Shown: positions 1 to 12,307 of the stretch, piece by piece
How positions within the stretch are numbered: position 1 is the stretch's first letter
How the letters are laid out: every line of letters starts with the position of its first letter
Assembly: GCF_051020985.1 (NCBI RefSeq)
Contig: NC_135009.1
Coordinates: forward strand, 12,656,606 to 12,720,605
Direction: 5' to 3'
Length of the DNA stretch: 64,000 bases
From: Nomia melanderi
Lineage: Eukaryota > Arthropoda > Insecta > Hymenoptera > Halictidae
The notes under the pieces: generated by a model
The model's database searches: none
Told to the model about the DNA's origin: nothing
What the model saw: only the letters and a program-made list of their open reading frames with translations
Translations under genes and position numbers: made by a program

Positions 1-2500
1 GAAAAGCCCGAGCGTTCCGCGGAGGACGACGCGACGCGCGGATAGTCCACGCTCTCTCCCCGTAACCGGTGTAGATTTACATATAAAACGGTATTGTTTT
101 TCCTACGGAATAGGGCGCGTCTCCGGTTTCACATTTTACACCGGCGCGGCGTCCAGGTACGTCGCGAGGCCGCAACGGTACCTGATATACACCCGATATT
201 ACGTGTACCTTTACGATCTATCAGTTTCGTAATACCGTGCGCCGATGGCCGCGCGAAAGCACGCCACGAGATTTATAGACTTGCGCGAGACCCCGCCGGG
301 ATACCCGCGGGTTTTCGAGAATTCGAAAATTCCGCCGAACACTCGCCGGACGCGACACGACCCCGTGTCTCGCGTGTAATGGCTGAACACGGATCTCAAT
401 CCGTGAGATTTTTACATAACCGTGGTCCTGTTACGCGTGTAAGCGGGTACTGTAACCGCGCGTGTACAGATGTTGAACAGTTGAACGCGAGCTTCCAGGC
501 TCATCTGAATTTACGGAACAAAGAAACGCCGAGAACTTTTCGCGCATAGATTCTTTTCATGGAAAACCGAATTACCCTAAAGGGGCATTACTTATTGTTA
601 GAGACGTCCTAAATATAGACAAACTCTAGGAATTTTTTGCTAATGACTATTTGAAAATTTCTGACTTCTGGGGTATGTAACTAACTTTCTGCTGTAGATT
701 TAGTTTTGCTAAGCAAATTCGACTCGATTGCGTGAAACATCTGAAGAAGATTCTTGTGGATTTACATGAAACTTCAATTATTACGGAAATGGCAAATATT
801 CCTAGTGCGAAGACCTATTTTTACCTCCAAAAGTTAGCGTAACACATCTGAAAATTAATTAATCAAGTTATCACAGGTTTCTCGATACGTAAATAATTAA
901 ATGATTCGCGTCTAGTTGCCGGTGTTCGATATAAAATCTCCGAACCACCGCGTTGACATTCGGTTGCAACGGGTGGACACGCGTGCATTTGATTTCGCGT
1001 CCAAAAATCGGGACCTCGAACGCGCAGGAATCGAGCACAGCGATCCCGCGGAGCGCGCGAGTCTAATTTCCCCGGTCGAACAATCGAGCTGTCGCAACGT
1101 CTCGCGCGAGTATAGAATTACCCGCTGAAATCGCGCAATTGACGACGGCGAGGGAAAAAAGGCGCGCAGCGGCGGCTCGAGCGTCGATAACGTTAGCGTT
1201 CGCTCGCGAGGAGAAAAATCTGCATCGCCGCCTGCGAGTTGCCGGTTTCTCGGTCCCGGCGCTCGTGGAAAAGAGAAAAGGAGACGCGGGAGGCAGGACA
1301 ATGAGTCAGTCGTTTTTTTCTTCCATCCAGCTGGTAATTTGCTCTTTTTATTAGCCGCGAGCCGATCGGCGGCCGATTACTCGCGAAATGTGACCCGCCG
1401 CACGGAATTGTTTCACGCGGCGTCTGGTATTCGATGGTCAGCCCGCGGGGTCCTTGAAAGCTCGCGGGATGTCGCAATCGAAAGCGACTGGATGCCTCCG
1501 GTCCGCTCGCGCGCGCCTAATCTGTCGATCGTGTCCGGTAATGGTCTCTCTTTCGCTGCCGATCTCGATCATAACTGGGCCGTGTCTTTCTCCGTCTGTT
1601 TCCTGAAGAATTTTAATCGATTACTGCCTAATTAACCTTCCCCGCTTGAGAAACGATTCTTAGTCGCTACTAGACCTGCCGCATGCGAATTCTGAGGTTA
1701 GATATCTAATACTAAATTTCATGCGACAGATCGAGACGAAATATTGTAACAGTTGACTTCCCTTTCGGTTAGTCGTTACGGAAATCATCAATATTCCATA
1801 GGAAACGTTGTGAGTATTTATTCGCAGTAATACCGATCTGTTGCAATCGATCTGGAGCAGAGGGTTAAAGGTGGAGGATAAGTTTCCAGCGAAGCTACCT
1901 TGTCGTCGAGACCTCGCCGACGACGAAGGCATCACCGATTCCGTCCGCTAACCACACGGAGCGGTTGACCAAATCGAACGGAGGAATGCCGAGAAACCGT
2001 TTTCGTTGTTACGTAAACGTCGCGCGGGAACTTCCTGGACGAGCGAATTATTTTCGCCCGGATCGATAGGCCGCGCGGCCCCGATGAAGAAAACGACAAA
2101 ATGTTCCGCGGTGTCTCTCTGTTCGGTTGAGTAACAGCGCCGGCAAAAAGCCTCGAGCCGTTTCCGAGGGAATTCGAGAGAGTCTTCTTTTTCCACCGAA
2201 GGATTGCCGGCGCGGCGGCCATCTAATCTCGTCCGTCGTGTGCCTCTCTTAGCCATTCGCCGATTCTTTTCCGTTCGCGGCGCAACTGGGCCAATCGCCG
2301 GCGGTTTTCTCTTTCCAGCGAGCTTCCTTCTTCCTCTCCATTGTTCCCGAACCTATCCCGACCGTCGGGGAACGATCATAACCGTTGCGAAACCGAAATT
2401 CGTGCCTCGATACCCGTCGGAGTCGACCGTCGAACGCGGCAACGATTAAGATTTTAATTAACAGAAACCAACGGAAAAACCATTTAATCTCGGGAACACG
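1..2500. other. No gene recognised; CpG-rich with an AT-rich patch
   Basis: No open frame here resembles a known protein. The first 550 bases and 910-2,450 are CpG-dense. Bases 560-905 are AT-rich and look like ordinary intron or spacer DNA. A donor-like gtacgt follows CCAG near 155, and an acceptor-like run ending in AG lies near 109-110. They could bound a short exon, but nothing else supports one. Confidence 0.5.
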
Positions 2501-2523
2501 TGTTGCCGTGTGTACCTGTTATC

Positions 2524-2531
2524 TATAAAAG
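2524..2531 (+). promoter_or_regulatory. TATA-box-like motif
   Basis: The motif TATAAAAG is a strong match to the metazoan TATA box. It sits at the edge of a CpG-rich stretch and is followed by GCCCCGCC. About 30 bases downstream (near 2,554) I see no arthropod initiator such as TCAGT, and no open frame follows that I can recognise. It may be a chance match. Confidence 0.2.
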
Positions 2532-4304
2532 CCCCGCCTCGATCGCGGACCGTTTAATCTCGTTCCCCGATTGAAAAGTACACAAAAGAACGCGTTCTCG
2601 CGTGAGCCGGGCCGGTCGAGCGATAAACCGTAGGAGATGCGGTTTACATTCGTCTAAGCGTTAGCCTGGAATCGGAGGAGTATCCGCGGCTCGAAGAAGA
2701 CAACTCCGCCTCGTCTGGCCGCTTCAATTTCGTTTCCACCGATGGAACGAGGCAGATCCGCGAGTACCGTAAAACGAAACGACCGGCTCGCGGAGCATCG
2801 ACAATTCCATTAACGACGAGGCGCGGGGAGCGCTTAGATCCGAGGAGTATTTATTCCGGGAGGAATGTTAATGAACGCGCCGCGCACAATACAGTTCTTT
2901 TCTGTTCCTCCCGTCTTTTTCCTCTCCTGCTCTCCACGGCCGGGCAATTATTGTGCCGGCACGCCAGGCATCTTCGGCTAGATTAAGAGCTCGCGCGGCG
3001 GAGTCCGGGGCGGACCGCGCGCCGGGAATGTTAATCTTAAAGTAATTCGGGGCGAGCGATTACGCAAAGTACGCGAACGTTGTTCGTCCTCCGTAATTAC
3101 CGAGTCCCACGTCACCGGTGTCTTATTTTGTGTGGCATGGTAAACAGGTACGAATGGATCAAGCGTGGGCAACCGTTATTGTCTCGACGGATGCGCGTTA
3201 CGAAGAAATCGACCACGCGTCACCGCGCTCCCACCGGGATCAGCGGAGTCGTTATCGTGCCTTCGGAACGGCCTCTCGAATGGCACTCGCTTAAACGCTT
3301 TGACATCGCCTAGGCGTTTCTTTCACGGTGCCCAGGATATCGCCGAGAGTACAATGGAAATGAAATTTCAAGCTGGAACATAGGAAATTTCGTTTTCTCT
3401 CTGCTAATACCGTATCCTCCTTGCTCCCTTTCCTCCTGGTAAATACCTTTGTTACCAGCGAACCAACCGGCGAGAGAAAGTGCTTCTAAATTTAGTTTTC
3501 TTTCCGTCGAAGAGATCTTCCTCGTTCCTTTTCAGTGAACCGCTGTACCAAAGTATCAATCTTATAAGAAAATGCTTCCTTCATTCGATTATCTCTCTTT
3601 AGATCAGCGACATCCTCTTTTCGATTTTCAAGTAAACAGCTTCACTGTCAAAATGTCGACCATGCAACCAATCTCGAAGCTTCCCGATCGTACACGGTTC
3701 CAAGGCGGAGCTCGCGGAGCAACGACCAACAAACGGAATCGTTCGGAAGATGCGTCGGATGAAAATTCGGCGTGCAACCGCGAGGGGAAGTCCGCTTTAG
3801 GAAGCCGTTGGAAGCGGTAATTCGCGGCGTTTTGTTCCCGGTCATTATACGTTTACACGCGCAATCGAGCACATCCACAGGTCCCGGGGCGACCGGGCGT
3901 GAGTGTACGCGAAACCGAGCGCACACGAGCACGGCCGAGCGAGCATTACACGCGGCGTGTCCCGGGTTGCTTCATTCCATTCGCGATATTCCACATTCTT
4001 CCCACACGTGTAAGAACACATCGGTAGGTACACGGTGCCTCAGATGCCTGCTGCTGATACGGACTCTCGGCTTGCCGCCACAACCCATGCCGCGCCATTT
4101 ATGGGCCAAGGGAACATCCGAACCGTTTACGGGACAGGAGAATCCTCGGTTTTTCTGCCGTGGGAAGAGCGGCGTGCCTGTTCCACCTTGCGGCCCGGCG
4201 ACATCTAATTACGACCCGGCTGGCCAACGGCTGTCGATTAAGCCTTTCGGGAGACAGGAAGGATGTCATCTGGCCTGGAAAAAGACAGAATCAGACATTA
4301 GGCG

Positions 4305-4335
4305 GTTTAGCGTCGTTTAGCGTCAGTTAGCGTCC
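4305..4335 (+). repeat. Short tandem repeat, 10 bp unit x3
   Basis: Three adjacent copies of a 10-base unit close to GTTTAGCGTC are present, the last with a small change. The array is short and not obviously part of a gene. Replication slippage is the likely origin. Confidence 0.7.
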
Positions 4336-5582
4336 TTTTGGTTCGGATAATGGCCGTTAAACTGTCGTAGCCTTTCCCCTGTATGTTTGCACACGGTTAA
4401 AGATGACTACCTGGAGATGAATGATTACATCGTTTGCTCGGTGTTTTGGACACAACGTTTATAGACGCAGTTTTAGGTTCTTCGGTTAATAGGGATTAGT
4501 TATATTTGAGGATTAGATTCCCGAAGCAATTCTATCGGAATTAGTATCCGTCGAATGCTAGACTCCGCTGTGGTAATCAAAAATTTGCGGGGGGCTAAGG
4601 GCTGCTGAAGTTTCGAGAAGCATGACTACTCGGGTTCCTTCCGAATCTTTTTTCAGCCGTAAGGGTCATTAACCGTGGATTAAGCTATAAGCAGCAGGTC
4701 TTTCATCGAAAATAACGAACCGCCGGTCTGAATCGAAGCGGATCGCAGGTAATTTCAAGCTACGTAAACGTGTAATGGACGTTCCACGGTCGCCGCTGAA
4801 GGGTTAAAGACTCGGATTATTAACGACAAGGTGATCGGGGGAGTTTCGCAGCGCGAGTCAACGGAGCGAGCCTAGGAAGCGGTTAACCGCAGAGCCCGGG
4901 AAACGAAGGCGGCAGGGCGCAGCATCGTCTGCGATGTTTCTCAATGGGCGCTAAATGTCTGACACACGGAGAGTGAGCCGGGGAACCGCGTTGTGGGAGG
5001 TGGAAGACGCGTGAGATACGGTTCAGCGTTCTCATCGCTCCTCTTGAATCGACGTGGGCGCGAGAAAAGGGTTTATTGCCGGGTTTAACGGGCGATCAAT
5101 GCACGCGCTCGCGAGCGCGCGCGCGTCACTGCGTGAGTGCTTACCTACACGCTCGCAGAGTCGCGCGTGCACGAGCGGTGCGGGGCGTCGCGTAATTAAT
5201 TCGAGCCGAGGACAGGCAACAATTCACGCGTTGATCGATGCTTTGTTGATTCCCGAGCGCGGAGGGGGTGGGCGATAAATGAGACGGGCTCCGTAGGCAT
5301 AAAACCGAAGAACCAACGATGGGAAAGCCGATTCGCTTCCGATGAAGAAACATTTGAGGGACGCGAACGAGGAGACCGCGAATGCGGGACATGGGCGTGG
5401 ACTATAAACTCCTTAATAGCTGCGTGGTGAATGAATGAAAATGAAAAATGAACGCTTAACGCGGAAGCTGTGTTTTAGAGCCTTAAGTAGTAAAGATGTT
5501 TTTAGGGCTTCGGAGATTGTAGTCTTTCTATTTATGTGTCCATTTTTATGGCCGCCTGTTCCCTTATCTGTCCGTTCCATCC

Positions 5583-5673
5583 GTCTATCTATCTATCAAT
5601 CAATCTGTGTATCTATCGATCTATCTCTTTGCCTATCTACGTATCGATCTATCCGTTTATCTATGTATCCATC
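5583..5673 (+). repeat. CTAT/ATCT microsatellite, imperfect
   Basis: About 90 bases of interrupted CTAT units, with CAAT and CGAT variants, form a degenerate tetranucleotide repeat. The run leaves long open frames on both strands, so frames crossing it are not evidence of coding. Confidence 0.85.
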
Positions 5674-7489
5674 TTTCGGAAGTAAACCGTGTCCAATAGG
5701 AAAGTCACTCCGCCATCGCTGCAGCTGTCCACGTCGGGGGCCAAACGCGTACAAATTCGAAGTTCGATTCTTGCTCTTTGCTTTCTGACTCCGTCCAGGT
5801 ATCAAGGCTCCGCACGAAATTTCTCGGGGACAGACGGAAAAGACAACGGAGGAGAGACGCAGGTGTGCCAGTGCGAAAGCGGTGACCCATTATCCCAGCT
5901 GCGAGGGCAGTCGGAGAGCCAAGGATCGTCACGGGTTCAGTTAGGAATGCAACGATACGCCTTAACAGGATAAACAGATGTACTCGTAAATACTCGTGTT
6001 CCCCCGTCGACGTCGTGCTCTCTCGCGCACGATACTTCCACGCTCCTATCCCCCTCTTGATTATTCTAGCCTTAGGAACGCGGTTTCCTCTCCTCGCGCG
6101 AGGAAATCGAAAACATTCGAGAGCCCGAAAATTTCCTTATAGACGCCCAATACGAAGACTCCACTGGAACTTAAATAAAATTTCGAATACCACTACCATG
6201 CTCCCACAGGAAAGCAGCGTAAACCTACAAGCGAAGTCCACCGAACACGATATTCTCCAAACATTCTGCCAATTCGCACTCGTACTCGAAACAAAGGATT
6301 CTCGGAACAAAGGAAAATCTTCGAGCTGCCCCTCGATCGAATCCCCGTAATCTCTGCCGACGAAAATTTCCCATAAAACACACGAAACGAAAGACCCCCC
6401 GGGAGGAGCGAACAGCGCTTGTTGCGATCGCGCGTTTCACGGTGGTCCGAACGGTTAAAAATACACCGCGGATCCCGGTCTCAGGCACCGTTCCCCGGAT
6501 CGTTCTCCCAGGAAACGCTGGAAGGACGCGGGCGATCGCCGACACCGGTTTCCCCGGGGCGAGCGGTCGCGCAAAAAGCCGCGGGGAAGATCCTCCTCGG
6601 CAGCGGGCAGGGTAAAAAAGGCGGGCGACGGCGTGGTTCGCGCCGTTCCACTTTTACTCTGCTCTTGAGAATCCCGGCTCGTCCGCGCGCGGGCTGCGCC
6701 GCATTTCCACGGATGCCTGGCATCGGCGTCGGCACCGTACTCGCTCGCTAATCATGCGTACGTGTGTGCACGCTGCTACGCGGCGAGGCGGAGAGGCTCG
6801 CTCGGCCGATCGCGCGCGTGTGAGTGCGCGGGGAGCGCAACAGGAGCGGAGCGCCGCTTCATCAGGGTGGGGTTCGCCGCCGGTGGAAGTTTAACTCTTC
6901 GGTTTTACTTTCTAACATCTCCCCCCTGGCCCGCCTGTCCCCTTCCTGAACGGTCTCGTCGTGCGACGACGTGTCCTGGTACACCTACTCCTTCGAGGAC
7001 GAAGTCGAACGCCGATTTTCTGCTTTCGTGCGGCGCGGCTCTCGCGAGCGCGAGCGCGAGTTCTTCTGGCCGTTCCTCTGGCCGCGGGGAAAAGTGAAGG
7101 GGAGCAGTTTTTTGCGTTTTCGGCGTCTCGTTTCCAGTGAAATCCTTTGCGAACCTTGTTTTTTCCGAGCCGGCCTCGCCGCCGCACCGAGCCATCGCCG
7201 AGCTGCCGGATCTTCAGCATTCTGCCCGGACGATGTCGAAGTACTCGATGATTGCAGCTAAAAACCGAAGTTCCTTCTCTTGTTTACTTAACAATGCGGA
7301 CCCTTCCTCGGCGGTTCTTCGACGGCTACCCGACGCGCTGGAAGTTCGTAGAATCTTCCGACTCGTTTCAGGCTGAGTCTCATGTACGCTGCTCGAACCG
7401 TACGTGTGTACGTTTGTCGATCGTTGATCCGTGAGCGAATTTCCGAGCGCGCTCGCGCGGCTTCACGACCGCGTCAGGACGTCCGCGGA

Positions 7490-7517
7490 CGTGTGTGTGT
7501 GTGTGCGAGCGTGTGCG
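7490..7517 (+). repeat. GT-rich microsatellite
   Basis: A run of GT dinucleotides passes into GTGTGCGA units inside a CpG-rich block (about 7,380-7,760). The block resembles a promoter-proximal CpG-rich region, but no defined start signal is seen. Confidence 0.7.
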
Positions 7518-7770
7518 AGTAGACCACGCCAGGGTGGGGTCCTCTCGCATCCGACTTGGCGTTTTCAGTTTCACTTTCTAAGTCGTCGTCCCCCTCCCGC
7601 CCCCTGCGCCCGTAACCCCCCACCTGAGGCCACCTTGCGGCAGCGATCTAGGCCCTGGAGTAGTCAGCCACCCCACGCCCTACTATTCGCTCGACGTCGC
7701 TCGCGGATGCAAGGATCGAGATCCACTGCTCTACCGATCGGTCGCTCGAGTTTCGATCCTCTCCGAGTGT

Positions 7771-8048
7771 ATGCTCCCGACTTTGCTTTTCGAATCTGTT
7801 CATGCTTTTTATGCGGAACATTTCTGTTTACAGACTGAACTCTACATTTTCTGAATCTAGGGTAATATGATTATTTTTATGTGTATCGTGTTGATGTATG
7901 GTTAACGATGCTCCCGACTTTGCTTTTCGAACTCGTTGATACTTTTTATGGAGAACATTGCTGTTTACAGATTGAACTCTGAATTTTCTGAATCTAGGGT
8001 AATATGATGGGTATTTTTTATATATTCGATGTTCATATATGGTTAACG
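7771..8048 (+). repeat. Direct tandem duplication, ~140 bp unit x2
   Basis: The unit beginning ATGCTCCCGACTTTGCTTTT at 7,771-7,907 (137 bases) is repeated at 7,908-8,048 (141 bases). Both copies share the order: CTCCCGACTTTG, a TTTTTATG run, an AACATT..CTGTTTACAG stretch, TTCTGAATCTAGGGTAATATG, and a final TATGGTTAACG. They differ by scattered substitutions and a few short indels, so the duplication is not recent. Each copy holds a pyrimidine stretch ending TTTACAG, an acceptor-like sequence. No open frame spans both copies. Confidence 0.9.
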
Positions 8049-8950
8049 GGCGATTTAGATGTTAATTCGAGTGAGTATCGAAATAACTCGTTGTTTACGC
8101 TCTACGGAAGCGACTCTGATGGAAATAAATGGAATAACTAGCGATCAGTTTCACAATGCTCTCGGATAGTTGCTCTGAGCACGGTATCCGCTCGCAGGAA
8201 CTATTCTCGAAAGCGACTCGCGCTAGTTTACTCGAATGGACATCTATGCAGCTATACACGCTTCATTTATTCTGTTGCCTCGCGGGTTCGCAGCGTTCAT
8301 CGACGTTCATCAGATCGTACGAATGAATTTATGAATCGCGCGGCTCGACTCTGTTTTCGCTCTTTCGAATGAACACCGCGGTGATTAGCTTCATTCAATC
8401 GAGGCTGCTAACTAACGTCGATGAATCGCGCTGAATGAAGAACTGGAATAATGGAAAGCGGTGTAATAGGTTTTGCAACCAGTTACAAGAGACCGTGGGC
8501 ATTTCATTTCGCTCTTCGCGGACGAGGATTTTCGAAAGTGCTCGATGCACTTTTCGCGGGATGTCAGCTCTTCGGGTTTAAAAAATGGAAGACTGTTCAC
8601 TGGTCTTGTATTGTTTATATATTTACGTAATCTCATCTGTCGACTGCAATTTTCGGTTGTAAATCTGTAAATATAACATCGCCAGTACGACATTCGTCTT
8701 CAAGGGGTGAACAGTGAACTTTCCATTTAGGCGACGTTGGTGAGGATCGACAGAATCATATTCGAGAGTATCAATATTCCATAAATCATACGACGTTAGA
8801 ATTTATGAAATATTAATAAAATATTTCAATAGAATTTATAAAATATTAACAACATACAACAAATTTATAAAATGCTATAATTGACAAAGTAGACAAACAT
8901 AATGTATATTATTGATGTCTAACGAACATACAGCACACATTAAACAGAAT
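8049..8950. other. Unassigned, moderately AT-rich
   Basis: No gene is recognised. A good donor-like sequence (CGA|gtgagt) lies near 8,069. Overlapping frames of 65 codons (+) and 93 codons (-) at 8,412-8,693 have no recognisable domain. From 8,760 the sequence becomes strongly AT-rich, leading into the TTAA element at 8,951. Confidence 0.4.
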
Positions 8951-9174
8951 TTAACCCTTTGCCCTCGGAAGTTTCTCACTAGAAATATTCAACATTTTCC
9001 GACGAGATATAAACGACACTGTTTGAAACTAACCTAACGATAATTCACAGATAAATCAAGCAAAGCTGTTTTACTTAAATATTTCACATAGCAATACAAA
9101 GTTTAATTTAAAGTACTAAACATTCAACTTTATAATTTTACTGTATCAAATCAAACTGAGAATCAAAGGCTTAA
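8951..9174 (-). mobile_element. Family A TTAA-flanked MITE
   Basis: The element starts TTAACCCTTTGCCCTCGG and ends near AAAGGCTTAA, and is AT-rich inside. Its first ~60 bases match the reverse complement of the right end of the copies at 27,970-28,384 and 46,424-46,664, including the GAAGTTTCT..AGAAATATT block. This gives the minus orientation relative to them. It is too short to encode a transposase. TTAA at both ends fits the piggyBac superfamily target duplication, so I infer a non-autonomous piggyBac-like element. Confidence 0.75.
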
Positions 9175-9994
9175 CATTTAACCACTTGCGCTGGAAATGA
9201 ATCCAGAGATTTGACAAAGTCTCGCGCGATGATTTTTGTTTTCCTATTTTACGCAGATGTGGACATTAATTTCGTTTGTTAATCATTTTCTACAGAGTGA
9301 TACATTTCAAAACAATCTAATACGCGTGCAACAAGATTATCAATGTGTAAAAGACATCGTTGACCATTTTGAAACAGAAACTTCTCGACGTGCGTGGCCC
9401 CTCTTTCCAACGCACGAGGTTAAGAACATATAATGCACGTTCAACGTGTCAAACATTGGATTTCAGTGGTCCTCGAGCAGCAGCAGCGAGTACATCGAAT
9501 AAAGAGATTCATCAAACAGGGCCGAAAGCGTGGATCGCGGTCCGTTCCATATTCGCGACGGTCGTTGCACCGGGGACACGGTGCAATTTCACGAGGAAAC
9601 AGGGACGCCGGGCACGTGGGTGCGGGGCGGAGGGCAATCGTTAACCAGAAGCACTCGAGCGAACGTCTGGAGGATTCAAATTATTATCCACGGCGTGTAG
9701 CGCGGAGAGCGGTCGTTTTCGCGGAGAGATTTATCCTCGAATCCGTCGTCGGATTTAATTGGACGGGGCGGTCGGGGCGAGGGTGTCGGTGCTCCTCCTC
9801 CCTGTCTTCGGCTTTCTTCCTCTCGTTTCTCTCGAGGAGGCGACAATTGAAACTGGGTCCTGCCTACACGGGCAGGATTTATTTGGCGGGTGGATCGCGA
9901 CTTTCGGCGCTGCGAGACTAACGGGGCTCACGGGCTGCGAGAAAGTAATCGCGTGCCACGATAAATTAACGTTCGGCCGGGGCCCCGGACGGGA

Positions 9995-10632
9995 TTAACA
10001 CGTTCACTGTCACGTGGATTTTCAGCGTTTTCGATAATATTACTTGACCATTACTTACCTTTCGTAATAAAGATAAATGCCAGGAGCGATTATTAATTCC
10101 CCTTTTCTTTTCGGATCGATACGTGTAATGGACCTATTTGGCTGATTTATAAAATGGGACCCGACGTTCGTCGATCTTTCAGAATGAATGGAAGCTGGAT
10201 TATTTAGTAGCTCAGGAGGCTTTGTTATATCCAGTTGTTTAACACGTTGACGGTCATCTGTGACTGGAGCTTCTAAATTTCTTGGAAACAATGACAATAA
10301 GAAAATTAATATTGAACCGAAATATCCAGTGACACAAGAAGCTAGATAATAGTGTAATAATTATTCCTAATACTATTTTCTTTTATTACAAATATAATGA
10401 ATAAATCTTACTATGGTAAAACACTCGAAATTCTCGTGGCAGTCAACGTGTTAATATAGACTTCGTTGATGAGTAATTTTGTTAAGTCTGTATGGTTAAT
10501 TGATAACGACTTGGTACCACGGTTAGTGGCAACGTTATCTAGTTACTTATGTCAGTGGATATTTTCATTCGACATCGATCTTCTTATCACGATCGGAAGC
10601 TCCAGTCGACCACCACGTTGGCCAACGCGTTA
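9995..10632 (+). mobile_element. Family B TTAA element, split by another copy
   Basis: The left end TTAACACGTTCACTGTCACG lies at 9,995 and the right end ..CCAACGCGTTAA stops at 10,632, both with TTAA. Parts at 9,995-10,110 and 10,490-10,632 align with the family-B copy at 23,571-23,798: a GCGTTTT..GATATT block, an AAAGACAAATG-like block, and AGTTACTTATGT..GATATT..ATTCGACATC. Between them lies a complete second element (10,239-10,454), so this copy was interrupted. No coding capacity is visible. Confidence 0.6.
10239..10454 (+). mobile_element. Family B TTAA element nested in an older copy
   Basis: It begins TTAACACGTTGACGGTCA and ends TGGCAGTCAACGTGTTAA. The ends are an imperfect inverted repeat of about 18-20 bases and both carry TTAA. 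The 216-base body is AT-rich and non-coding. Flanking DNA on each side belongs to an older family-B element, and one TTAA would remain if this copy were removed. This is what a TTAA-specific insertion predicts. Confidence 0.7.
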
Positions 10633-11113
10633 ATCGGATCGCGCCGACTTAAATCCCTATTCATCCACGCTAGTCGTTTAGATAATGTCTGCGGGCAGTT
10701 CGGGGAACGACTTCCTCGCGAGGAGGAAACGCCGAAACGAGCCGTTACAGAGGCGAGTAATTTTACGTAATCCCCCGCAATCTCGGGGCGAACTTTCGTG
10801 AAATCTGATCCACCGCCGTCCCGACGGAAATGAAAAAGAACTCTCCTGGACGAGAGGTCGAGTTTCGAGAAGCTATTAGGCGGAACGAGCAGCGACGGCC
10901 GATTTAAGGCCGGTCGCCGAAAACTCGGGGCGGAAGATTGCAGAGGAATCAACGGTTCTCACGGCTCCGGATAGATTTTGAGCCTCTCCCGGTGGTTGCC
11001 TTCGAGAAAGATGAATCTGCTCCGATGCTGCGCCTCTTAAGGCCTCTGGGCATTGTGATAAATTGGCTGAAGATGAAATGATACCGACGCGTTTCGAAAC
11101 ATCTCTTCGCAGT

Positions 11114-11596
11114 GTTAGTTTCAATAATGGCATCCATGGTTACTGGGAAAAATTAAAGTCACACACGTTGAAGCGTGCGTCGTGAAATTTAGTCATCAAT
11201 GCATGCACGAAGGATATGCATAACAATTTGTAGAGGTTAGTTTCTATAATGGCGTCTATGGTTACTGGGAAAAATTATAAACATACACGTTGAAACGTGT
11301 GTCGTGAAGTTTAGTCATCGATGCATGCATGAGGGATAAGTATAATTTATAGAGGTTAGTTTCAATAATGGCATCTATGGTCACTGGGAAAAATTATAAA
11401 CATACACGTTGAAACGTGTGTCGTGAAATTTAGTCATCGATGTACGCAAGAGGGACGTGTATAATAATTTATAGAGGTTAGTTTCTATAATGGCATCTAT
11501 GGTTACTGGGAAAAATTAAAATCATACACGTTGAAACGTGTCGTGAAATTTAGTCATCGATGAATGTATGAGGGACATGTATAATGATTTATGGAG
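11114..11596 (+). repeat. Four-copy ~120 bp tandem array
   Basis: Units start at 11,114, 11,236, 11,355 and 11,477 (lengths 122, 119, 122, 120). Each has GTTAGTTTC, ATAATGGC(A/G)TC(T/C)ATGG, ACTGGGAAAAATTA, a CACGTTGAA(A/G)CGTG palindrome, GTCGTGAAATTTAGTCATC and ATAATTTATAGAG in the same order. The palindrome can form a short hairpin (ACACGT / ACGTGT around a 4-base loop) and its arms are kept in units 2-3. A fifth unit seems to start at 11,597 but is lost after a few bases. Units differ at several percent of sites. The array is non-coding: every frame has stops. Confidence 0.95.
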
Positions 11597-12103
11597 GTTT
11601 TTAGATTCTCCAGTCGGGTCGGTCTCGAGAGAACCGAATTTTGCTCGGCGCCAGCGAAATTCTGGTAGCGACGACGCGTGACAAGTTGGTCAATTATCGG
11701 AGCGTTTACCAACGGAGATTCCGTTGTCCTTTTTCCACCGAGGCCACCGTGGCGAATTTCTAAAACGTCGTCGCCTCCTCTTGCGATTCCTTGAAACGCT
11801 CGATCGGGTACGAGGAGAGGTGAAACCGTGCGTTTTTTTTCTCCTCCCGACGTCTCTTCTCGCCCGGCGACGACCGAGTCCATTATGGCTTTCGAAGGAA
11901 ATGATTAGTCAAAGCGTGGAACGGCGGGACGAGGAAGCGAACGATCGCGGAACGCTTTTGTTGCTCCTATTGTGCATTCCCGGCTCGTTCTCTGGCCGCA
12001 GTAACGAGTAAACGTCACGAAGATCCTGAGGAATCGAGCTGCGTTTCTAGAAACGACGATGGGGAACAGAACTGTTCGACGTAGAGGGAGAATTGTTTTT
12101 CTG

Positions 12104-12307
12104 TTAACCCTTTGCACTCGAGTGGCAATCTATACTCGTCTGGTTCGACAGATCAAAATTATAAAGTTCGATATTTAACATCAGAATTCACATAATTATA
12201 CGCAGCCTTAAAATAGAATAGTTATTTGTATCGTAAAAAGTACCATAAACATTTCAGAAAATGACGAATATATCTAGCAACGAATGCAGACTGCAAAGAA
12301 TCTTTAA
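12104..12307 (+). mobile_element. Family A TTAA-flanked MITE
   Basis: It starts TTAACCCTTTGCACTCGAG and ends with a decayed inverted end, CTGCAAAGAATCTTTAA. Internal AT-rich blocks (AAAATTATAAAG, GATATTTAA, AATAGAATAGTTATTTGT) align with the copy at 46,424-46,664 in the same orientation. The 204-base length fits the family. No coding capacity is present. Confidence 0.75.

Larger units (their letters stand above)
2555..7489. other. Unassigned CpG-rich DNA
   Basis: No gene is recognised in this stretch. It is CpG-dense, with AT-richer parts at 3,360-3,660 and 4,340-4,760. A strong minus-strand donor-like sequence (GTAG followed by gtaagc) lies at about 5,138-5,147, and a plus-strand donor-like CCAG|gtatc lies near 5,798. 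Open frames on both strands are rich in R, S, P and A, as expected from composition. Nothing here supports a specific product. Confidence 0.45.

Noticed and set aside
4669..4806. Possible TTAA element ending AGGGTTAA near 4,806
   Set aside because: The only nearby left partner (TTAACCGTGG) is not complementary beyond the first few bases.
11114..11596. CRISPR-like regular repeats
   Set aside because: Units are contiguous ~120-base repeats without unique spacers, in eukaryotic-type DNA.
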